Assembly: GCA_009760855.2 (NCBI GenBank)
Contig: WPIO01000040.1
Coordinates: 1,892,501 to 1,956,500, forward strand
DNA from: Cristatella mucedo
Taxonomy: Eukaryota; Bryozoa; Phylactolaemata; Cristatellidae
Reading direction: 5' to 3'
DNA: 64,000 nt
Below the pieces are notes generated by a model. The model ran no database searches and was not told the DNA's origin. It was given only the letters and a program-made list of their open reading frames with translations. The position numbers were made by a program, and so were the translations under genes. This document shows, in pieces, positions 55,782 to 64,000 of this stretch; position 1 is the first letter of the stretch; each line of letters begins with the position of its first letter.

Positions 55782-56869
55782 GCCGCTGCCATCACTGCGA
55801 TCGCGTCGTGTGCTTCGGCAGCAGATCGGCGGCGGCGGCAGTCGGAGAGCGATCGAGAGCAGGCCGTTCCTGAGCCTCTCTGCTCAATCCGGTCAGGCAG
55901 CGGCCGCTGCCTGGCCGGTCCGTTTCTCTCCCCTGTCCTCTTGTGTGCCGTCGCCTCCTGCTTGCTTGAATCTGTCTGCGGGCAGATGCTTGATGATGCA
56001 GAGCTTGCAGGCAGTTTCTGTTAGTGTACACAATACAGCCCTATAAGCAGAGAGATTGTAGAGACTGACAAATGGATGGATGTAGAAGTCGAAAGAGAGA
56101 AGATGGATCGTTATTGCAGATGTTGAGTCCCTCTAAACTGTTATAGCACTTGGCCCATCCTCAAATTAACAGGTGTCTAAAGTTGCCCTTGCTAAACCAT
56201 TTGCACTCAATGCTGGGCACATTCGGTCGCAAAATCGCTATATCACTTGGCACTAATCACAAGAAACTTGTAGCCCAACGATTCTGCCAAATGTCAAAGG
56301 TCACGATTGAAGTAGCCAAGAAGAGGATATCGTGCAGTAGGTTGAAAAGTGACCTGCAGAGAGCACGCATCGGCAATACGTTTTTGAACGTGGCTGCCCA
56401 ATCTCTAGCTGTCTGGTATTCGAGCTGCCTCAGCTGACGCCACCTCCAGCTGCCTTGCCTACTACGCTGTGAGCATCGTTAGCATAGTGGGCCGCTAGAT
56501 GTTTGCTCTGGGTGCACTGAGTAGGGGCACAGGTCACATCCAGGGATTCGCGGGTTCTAGACCTGGGCAACAGACGATTCCTCATTCATTGTCCAGTGTG
56601 CAATCGAAGTAATAGCTGCCACGGCTGCTCTGCCTGCTGTATAAGTGAGGCTGATCAATTCGCTAACCTTTACCGTTTTAAATACAGGATTGTGCTCGGT
56701 CGGGAGGAGCCCGAGCTAACACGTTAGGTCGTAGAAGCCGACGGCCCGTGGCATCCACTGCGAAATGGGGTCGCTAATCCGAGTGGTCTAATTCGCCGGT
56801 GCTGCCACTGCAGCTGCCTTCGTATCCCCCCCCCCCGATTGCAAAGAACAACGTCCGGTCTGGCTGACG
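55782..56869. other. MSL2 3' flank
   Basis: Probably 3' UTR then intergenic. No aataaa signal found close to the stop. A 95-codon plus-strand frame at 56150-56437 (MAHPQINRCLKL onward) is unsupported by any family I know. Confidence 0.4.
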
Positions 56870-56992
56870 AGGCACGCGTGATCCAACTCGTAGTTGTCCG
56901 ATCGTGTTCGATCAGTACCGTTTGGGAGTCAGGTTTCATCCACCAGACCAGTCTACCTGTGGAGTCCCACAAGGGTCCGTCCTCGGTCCTTT

Positions 56993-57560
56993 ATAATAAT
57001 AACAATAATGTATGTGTATAGTGCCCTCGGAAAACTGACTCTTTGTAGGCATTTACATTAACTGCAAAAGGAGCACGATCGAAGGGTTAGTGGTAGCATA
57101 CTCAATGACAACAAGCACAACATGGTTAAAGGTGACATGCAAATATGATTAGTGGCAGCTTGCTCAGCACACAAAAGCACACACAGGACAAATCAGGTTG
57201 ACCCACTAAATACTGTTATTAATATAAGCATTTTAGCTTGTTTTAATTAAATGTCAAGTCGGGGGAAGTTTTGAGGCCTCTCGGAAGTGTCTTACAGGCT
57301 TAGAGAGCATACGAACAAAAGGCATGGTCTCCAAAGGATTTGAGGCTCGTACGAGGTATCGGTAGACGATTAGATTCCGAAAGCTGGCGGCGCGATGCTT
57401 AGCATGGTGTGAGAGTAGATCTGATAGGTTGGCTGAAGCCAAAGAATAGTGAGGCCGAAAAGTGAGCAACAAAACCTTGAAGTCGATGCCCTGCTTGGAA
57501 GCCAATGCAGTCGGTGTGAAGAAGTGTGCTGTTGTAACTGCGACGCTCACGACAGGCAAG
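56993..57560 (-). mobile_element. Non-LTR retrotransposon 3' end (family A), nested
   Basis: Inserted exactly between the GVPQGSVLGPL and YTQPLG codons of the surrounding family-B copy. Its tail (ATT-type repeat) is at 56993-57008 and its RT remnant reads GIDFKVLLLTFRPHYSLASAN on the minus strand. Confidence 0.8.
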
Positions 57561-57989
57561 CTGCTTTGCCGTTCTCTGTTTATACTCAACCTCTGGGAAG
57601 AGTGATTCAGGCCCTTGGAATAGGATGCCACTTTCTGCTGATGATAGTCAGCTGTATTTGCCATTTCAGCCTTCGAAATCTACAGCAGCAACTCAAAAAC
57701 TAAATGCTGGCCTTGAAGCCATTCGATCTTAGACGTAGGCAAAAGTCCTTAAACTAAGCAACCCTGGAACGGAACTGCTACTCATAGGACACCCAAAGCC
57801 TTTGGAGACTAAAATGCTTTACTAAGTGATGCTGCTGTGCGACCATCACCGCTTGCTTGCAATTTAGGTTTCGTCTTTGACAGCTGCCTAGGTTTTGAAA
57901 GCTTCCTTAAGAAGACTGCTTCCACAAATAGCCATCATGCCCGATCCCTATCTAAGATTAGGAACTGTCTTTCACGGTGGTTTACAGTT

Positions 57990-58965
57990 TTACTATGTAA
58001 TGTACTGTATCACCGTCTGTAACTCCACAAAGACTATGTGGGTGTTATGCAGGAGAGTTTTGTATAGCTTACTTAGCCTAAGCGGCTTTCGGTAGGCATT
58101 AGCCAGCAGACTTCATCTCACGAAACAAAGAGAAAGTGAAAAGCAGAGTCAGGAGAGAGCAGTTGAGGTAGTGAGCAGCATGGAAGCAGCAGCTCAGGAA
58201 CGCTGAAAATGATGAGCCATAGTCGGCAGCAGGAGAGTAGTTGTCGTTTCGTAAGAATTGTTGAAGCGATTTCCACAGTCTAGGACCTGCAGAGCTAAAG
58301 CTTCTGTCGCCAACGGTCTTTAAGCGGAGGAATGGAACAGCTAATTTATTGTCCACACAGGACCTGAGGGTGCGAAGAGGCTTAAACTGGTGCAGCAGTT
58401 CAGCTAGGTATGGAGGAGCCAAACCGTGGTAGGCCTTCCGGGTCAGCGTAAGAAATCTGCTCTGTATCCGTTGCTCCACCGGCATCCATCCTAGCTCTTT
58501 TAGTAAAGAAGACACGTGTTCAAACCTCTGGGACTTGAAGACTGGCCTTGCAGCCATTTTCATAACCAGCAGCAGTGGCCAAGCTACTTTTTTTGGTAGC
58601 CCAGCCAAAAGGTAATTATAATAATCAAGCCGAGACAGAACTAAGGAGCTATTTAATTTTTTTGCTAGCCACTTTGGAAGACAGTTCCTAATCTTGGATA
58701 GGGATCGGACGAGATGGTTAGCTGAGGAAGCAGTCTTCTGAATGAAGTTTTTAAAATTTAGGCAGCTCTCGCAGACGACATCTAATTTCCGAGCACGTGG
58801 TGATGGTCGCATAACAGCATCACGTATTAGAAGAGTAAAGCCTTCTAGTCCAGCCACATGCTTAGAGTGTCCTATGAGCAGCAGTTCAGTTTTATCGTCC
58901 TTCAGTTTCAAGAAGTTTTCCAAATCCAGGGTCGAATGTCGGCGAGGCAAGTATTCAGCTTATCA
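57990..58965 (-). mobile_element. Non-LTR retrotransposon (family B), nested and inverted
   Basis: A single open minus-strand frame of 283 codons (58950-58099) encodes the C-terminal half of the reverse transcriptase: LKLKDDKTELLLIGHSKHVA, SLSKIRNCLPKWLAKKLNSS, SRLDYYNYLLAGLPKK, LGWMPVEQRIQSRFLTLTRK. It is inserted into an older copy of its own family. The long open frame suggests recent insertion; the element is 5'-truncated. Confidence 0.85.
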
Positions 58966-59640
58966 GTTGCTAGCTCCATTGTTCTGCATCGGCTAGATTA
59001 GTGCAATCCATTGTGCCAACTGAAAAAATACCAGCGTGCCACTGCAGCTGGTGATGAATATGGCTGCAAGGCTAGTTTAAAAATCTCAGAGGTTTGATTA
59101 TGTGTCGCCTTGGCTAAAAAAGCTAGGACGAATGCCGGTTGATCAACGGATGCAGAGCGAAGTTCTTAAGCTGACCCGGAAGGCCTGCCTCGGCTTGGCT
59201 CCTCCGTACCTAGCTGAACTGCTGCACCAGTTTCAGCCTCTTTGTGCCCTCAGGTCGTGTATGGACAGTAAATTATCTGTTCCACTCCTCCGCTTAAAGA
59301 ACGTTGGCGAAAGAAGCTTTAGCAGTGCAGGTCCTAGACTGTGGAACTCATTTCCACGATTCATGCGCAACTACAGCTAGTCACATGCTGCCGACTATGG
59401 CTCATTCTTCTCAGCAGTCCTGAGCTGCTACTTCCATGCTACTCACTATCTCAACTGCTCTCCTGACTCTGCTATGCTTGCCACTTTCTCTTTGCTGCGA
59501 TTGATGAAGTCTGCTGCCTACCTAATGCTTACCGAAAGCCGCTTCGGCTTTGAGCGTGCCTATGCAAAACACTCCTGCGTAATGCCCGCATAGTCTCTGT
59601 AGACTTTCAGACCGAGGTACGTACATCGCCTTGCTCATTA

Positions 59641-60722
59641 CTATGCCCTACTTAGCAGTTAGCAGCCGCGCCGAATCGTCCTAATTTGGTGGGCGAACGC
59701 ATTCCTTCTGCTAATGAAATCAGATTGAGCATAGTTTAGCCTTACCGATGACGCCGCGTATACTGCTCTGCGCTAAATAGAAAAAACCACAAGTTTCTAT
59801 TGAGAAATCCTTCGTTTCACGCGTCGTCAAAGGCGGAAAACCAAATACGCCGATAATGGTCAGGAAGGAATGCGAATCTAGCAACACCGAACCGTGACTG
59901 CATTTAGCAGCTTCAGCTGCACCCACTGCATGCTAATCAGCAGGCAATTAACAGGGCTACCCTTTTCGGCCGGTAGGTCCTACCAGCTTGTTGGAGAATG
60001 ACAATGCACCGCTACCTGCTAGCCCTGGCTACGCGGAGAAGTCGGTTAAGCAGGAAGTTGGTTCAGCACTTCGCCTCCATTGATGCTCTAACATGCGTGA
60101 AACTATCGACAGAGTGATGTGAGCACGCGATGAACAGAGTGACGTAGACACGCTAGGTTTGTCTTGTAGAATGGCACCTGGCAATTGCTTACCGTCCAAT
60201 GTAGGGCCGCGTGGAGAGTAGGAAGAAGGCACTGCTCTTCTCCGTCTGCAACGCCGCAAAGCTCTACGCGGACTCTTAATAAAACGCCTGGTGGCAACAA
60301 TAACTCCGACAAACTTGCTCACAATTCATGATACTCAACTCCTTTTGCAAAAATTCGTTTAGCTGATTTGAATTTCCTGGCAGGATGCAGGGTTCATGAA
60401 AGCGGAATAACTCCAGCCACGGATGTGTACGCGGATTTTAAAATCTGGCCTCCGTATGGGGATTTTCCCGGAACTTGGTAGTGTCAATCGTGCGGCACAG
60501 GTTGTCAGAAACAATTTTACAATGCTTGCAATGTGCTTGTGGTCGTCAACCTGCTGCCAAATAAAATCGAGTACACGAATTACGGAAGCTGACGGAATCC
60601 CGAGTGCCAGCGGCAGCCAGCCAGCGCGGCGACCAGTAAGGAAGGCGAGGCTGCCGCGATAGCGAGGCCGCGATAAGCCTCGCTACTGCTGATGCTGCTG
60701 CTGCTGCTGATGCTGCTGCTGC

Positions 60723-60816
<94 letters not shown>

Positions 60817-63424
60817 AGGTGATCTCTGGGAGACGCTAGAGCACACCTCGCGTCTGGGAGCCGGCCCTCAGCCATCCGTACGACACCACCAACTATACGG
60901 TCGAACGCGAATGGGCGAATATGCCTGCTGCACCTCGTTCATGCATCTATCTAGCATCGGTTGCCAATAATGGCGTCGTTGCATGGCTGCCTGCCCAGGC
61001 AGGAGCTCGAGCGGTCAAACGGCACTATCGCTGCAGCTGCTATCGACTGGCTGCCCCCAATGTCCTATGCCCTATGCTCCCACACTCTCTACGTTTGCCT
61101 ATACTTGCTTTCGTGTGACCACGTGACTGGCCAGCAGCTCCGCACTTTCGCACTTGAGACTAATGCTGCAGCTTGCGAGTTGCAACTTGTTAAGGAGGCG
61201 CGGTTCACATTGGCACAGCGAGCAAGGCTTTTTACCCGGAAAATTGGTTTATCAATGCTCAACAGGCCTCACTCGCAAATGAGGCTACGCCTTGCCTGCG
61301 CTCGGCGGTGACATTACTCGTCGATGTGCGTAACTAAGCGTCCCAGCGTACATAACAATTCTCGCGATTGGCCTTCTGGGCAACAAAATACAATTGGATT
61401 ATTCTGTCGTGACCCGCCGCCGCTTCTGCTGCCGGGGAAATGAGCTCGCCGAGCCTGGCTTTGTGTCGCTACTTAGTGGTGTGAGCGACACTGCTTTACG
61501 AACGACCCGGACACGGAAGAGGGAGCGCCTGATGCGAAGCATTTGCTCTTGAACTGCACGGGTTCCGCCCACCAGGATAGATGCGTGCGGAAAGGAAGTG
61601 TGAGTGAGTGAACAAAATCGAGCTTTTTAAGGGAATAATAGAAAGGCAGACGACGACAGTACAACCGAAGTGGAGAGAGAGAGAGCCCGCATGCTTCGGA
61701 TAACCAGATGGAAGTGCCACTAAGTACGACAGTGACATCTGATTCCTGATGAGAGAAGAGCTGTCAGGCCTAGTGCAACAACATTGCTGGCACACATTCC
61801 GCATTGCTCACTCCCATGCATACGGGCATATGAGCATACGACCATTGTTGACATGCATTCCAATCGTGCAGCAGCGAAAGGCACTCTCTCCGTGGCTTTC
61901 TTTGCTATCTTTGTAAAACGTGGAGGCCGGCAGTTCGTATAAAATCTGTGCGAGTGTGCCGTCTCAGATCGTTTACTCCAACGAGTTGGTGCCATAATTA
62001 TCTATTCGATCCGTCGTTTGCTCTCTATTGAGACCGATATGTCACTATGGCAACAGTACTGCTGGTTGTCAATGACCGGTCTGCCATTAGAAGAAGCAGC
62101 GTCGATTATAAAGTGATGGTACATCCGGTAGCCTAACAGAGCTGGTTTGTCTCAGCCAATCTGGTGCTGCTAGTCCAGAGATCTACTTCGAGGCGATCTA
62201 GCAACACGAATCGAGACCTCCTGTGTGTTGCTGCTCAAGTGTCGAATTAGGATTCAATGCCTCGACCGCTGGTGCTGTGAATTTGCTAAATCTTGTTCTC
62301 CGGACCTCGAAGCCACACGGGCACGTGACCCTCTCACGTGGCTGAACGGCAGATCGGCAGAAGCACGACCGACGTCGCACGCGGTGGAGTCAGCCTCGAC
62401 AATTGCCAAAGCCAGAACCATTTGGTTTCGTTCCGGTCGGGTACAGCACGGTGCACGCCGCAGCAATTTACTCGGCCGTAGGCATTACAGCCATCGGCGC
62501 ACTCAGAAGCTACTGGTCTTCGTCGCAATGGCGACAAACTGCTACCACCCGCACTGGAAGGGCTCCAACAGGTTACACTGTTTGGCTGCTAGAGCGAGAA
62601 GCGTGTCTGTTCGGATTGTGCTTCACACCCTTCACACCCGTGCCTACAAATAGTCAGTGGATCGATCGGTGGCCTTCAGTCAGCATTCCGCAGCTCGAGC
62701 TCTGATTTTCGAGCCTCCAAACTGACGGAAGTGACGACGACGAAGCAGCCTCGAAGCGATCCCTACCGTTCGCAATATTGAAAGGTTGTGACGAGCTGTT
62801 TATGGAAGGGCTTACGCGCCACGACCCTCTAACCTCTTGGGTCAACGCTTAGCATCACGGCCGTCCTCCTATGGCAACGTGAATACTCAGTGCCGCTTGT
62901 CACGATGCTTGACAGGCTGTGACTAAACGTCAAGCCCTTTCGAAACGTGCTCCACTAAGAAGGACTCTAAAATGGAGCCCGCGGCGCTCACCGACGCCTC
63001 GGCCGTGTCTCGGTCGCCTCTTCCGACCTCGAAATTCACGGCTGCCACGCCTGCCTCTGGCCAAAGCCCGGGGACCGCACGGCAGCAGCCTCCTCGGCTG
63101 ACGTTCGATCGCCTGCAAGCAGCCGCCTGAAGGATGGGCATTACTCATGCTCGGCTAATGTCGCCGCCAGTCACTCAGAGGCTTATGCCTAAGCTGCAGG
63201 CAGACCGAGCGAGCGAGCGAGCGGCTGGGTTTTGCCTCAGCTGCAGACGCTTAAGGGCACAGCCCTTGAGCGTCTGCATAAAGAAAGTTAGCAGTAATCT
63301 GGACGCGATGTCACAATCGCAGCTGTCGTACTCTAACGTGGGCCCTGATTTTGACGATATTCCTTAGCTAAAAGCAAGCCGGCAGAGGGCGGGGCGGGGG
63401 GGGCAATGTGCTCATTCAATGGCA
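59641..63424. other. Intergenic; triplet repeat and no recognised gene
   Basis: No domain-bearing frame or paired splice exons found. A plus-strand frame at 62972-63130 (MEPAALTDASAVSRSPLPTS onward, 52 codons, start context aaaATGG) is the most gene-like but has no support. The CTG/CCG tract at 60685-60816 is listed separately. Confidence 0.4.
60685..60816. repeat. (CTG)n(CCG)n(CTG)n triplet repeat
   Basis: About ten CTG-type units, then roughly 20 CCG units, then about ten CTG units. Frames through it read poly-Leu/Pro on one strand and poly-Ala, poly-Ser or poly-Gly on the other; no flanking gene supports coding. Composition and length are of the class that is unstable in animals. Confidence 0.9.
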
Positions 63425-64000
63425 AGTAAGTCGCTGCTTGCTGGTCTACTGGCCTTAAGCAATCAGACGCTTACTGTTGGTACACAACTCTGAAGCCAGG
63501 CTTGTCTGTCGTAAGCGTCGCCGTTGCCGCATCCCACCACTTCTCGCCGACTCGCGCGGTGGCTTCAAATCGAGCAGCTCGTCGGCTTCATTGCTCCACG
63601 CGTCGCTTACTTTCAAGGTCACTTCATTCTCCAGTTCCGGCCGGAACCTACTAGAACATTCTCCTCCACCCCCATCAGTCTAGTCATCGTACCACTGGCT
63701 GTTCTGCCTCAAATCGCTTGGCTATACCTCGTACAAGCCTCGAATGCTTTTGGAGATCGTGCCATTAGCTCACACGCTCCCAAAGCAAGGAACTCACTAT
63801 CGACTGATGTCGTGCGACATCTCCATACTTGACGACATGTAAAAAGAAGCGTAAAACGCACTTTTTTTTTATCGCGGCAATTAGTGTATGTCCTCGTGAT
63901 TCGTCCCTTTTGTGCTTATGCACGCTGACGCTGTGAGTGCTGCCACTGACCACATTTTACATGCTGACACCGTGCACGTCACCTCTAACCATGTTATGCT
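63425..64000 (+). mobile_element. Non-LTR retrotransposon 3' end (family A), runs off window
   Basis: Carries ARLVCRKRRRCRIPPLLA, the FGDRAISSHAPKARNSL block and the start of the 3' region (atgctgacaccgtgcacgtc). Diverged, with frameshifts. Confidence 0.75.

Larger units (their letters stand above)
56870..59640 (+). mobile_element. Non-LTR retrotransposon (family B), split by two insertions
   Basis: Plus-strand reverse-transcriptase pieces: 56870-56992 ends with the CGVPQGSVLGPL motif. 57561-57990 resumes with VYTQPLG and the catalytic ADDSQLYL box, then RSLSKIRNCL. 58966-59640 continues with SSIVLHRLD, then LGRMPVDQRMQSEVLKLTRK and the 3' end (gcttaccgaaagccgc, ATTACT tail). Two minus-strand retrotransposons interrupt it. 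Stops and frameshifts show it is dead. Confidence 0.8.

Noticed and set aside
60546-60875. Poly-Ala and poly-Ser/Gly frames
   Set aside because: Translation of the CTG/CCG triplet tract; no flanking conserved sequence.
62972-63130. 52-codon frame with good start context
   Set aside because: No homology, no splice partner; composition typical of GC-rich noncoding DNA here.

Overview
The window looks like nuclear DNA of an animal, probably an invertebrate; I cannot name the species. The evidence is: split genes with GT-AG introns and consistent phases, clear orthologues of animal genes (GCC2, FAF2, AMMECR1 family, MSL2), CR1/L2-like non-LTR retrotransposon pieces, a tRNA-derived SINE family, and very long simple repeats. 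Host exons are GC-rich. The block from about 30.6 to 53.0 kb is strikingly AT-rich and gene-dense, and is a foreign mobile element.

Layout. 0.9-11.3 kb (+): the last 15 exons of a GCC2-type golgin, ending in a complete GRIP domain; its introns are full of microsatellites, a 15-bp tandem array, SINEs and a retrotransposon. 14.0-19.5 kb (-): nine exons of FAF2/UBXD8 (UAS, coiled coil, UBX), with the 5' exons unresolved. 23.8-27.9 kb (+): a four-exon AMMECR1-domain gene with an unusual core motif and stacked upstream start codons. 28.6 kb (-): a small unknown ORF. 54.4-55.8 kb (+): an intronless MSL2-like E3 ligase (RING plus CXC). 56.9-59.6 kb: nested retrotransposons. The remaining 4.4 kb has no recognisable gene and one more retrotransposon end.

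The centrepiece is a Polinton/Maverick (adintovirus-like) element, 30,635-53,005, about 22.4 kb, bounded by ~135-bp terminal inverted repeats and possible 5-bp target duplications. It carries a protein-primed DNA polymerase B, retrovirus-type integrase, packaging ATPase, adenovirus-type protease, major capsid protein, two penton-like minor capsid proteins, a parvovirus-type PLA2-like protein, a YqaJ/lambda-type exonuclease, an HNH endonuclease, and small zinc-ribbon or helical proteins. Most genes are broken by frameshifts or stops, so this is a decayed copy. A few remain open, notably a 284-residue fibre protein.

Most unusual are four paralogous genes with repeats like those of phage tail fibres (consensus N-P-x-D-A-x-T-K-x-Y-x-D) and different C-terminal ends, three in a leftward cluster and one intact copy near the integrase. 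I infer a set of exchangeable receptor-binding fibres for a Polinton virion. A host retrotransposon fragment truncated at both ends lies inside the exonuclease gene, a microsatellite interrupts the HNH gene, and the whole element appears to sit inside an older retrotransposon remnant.
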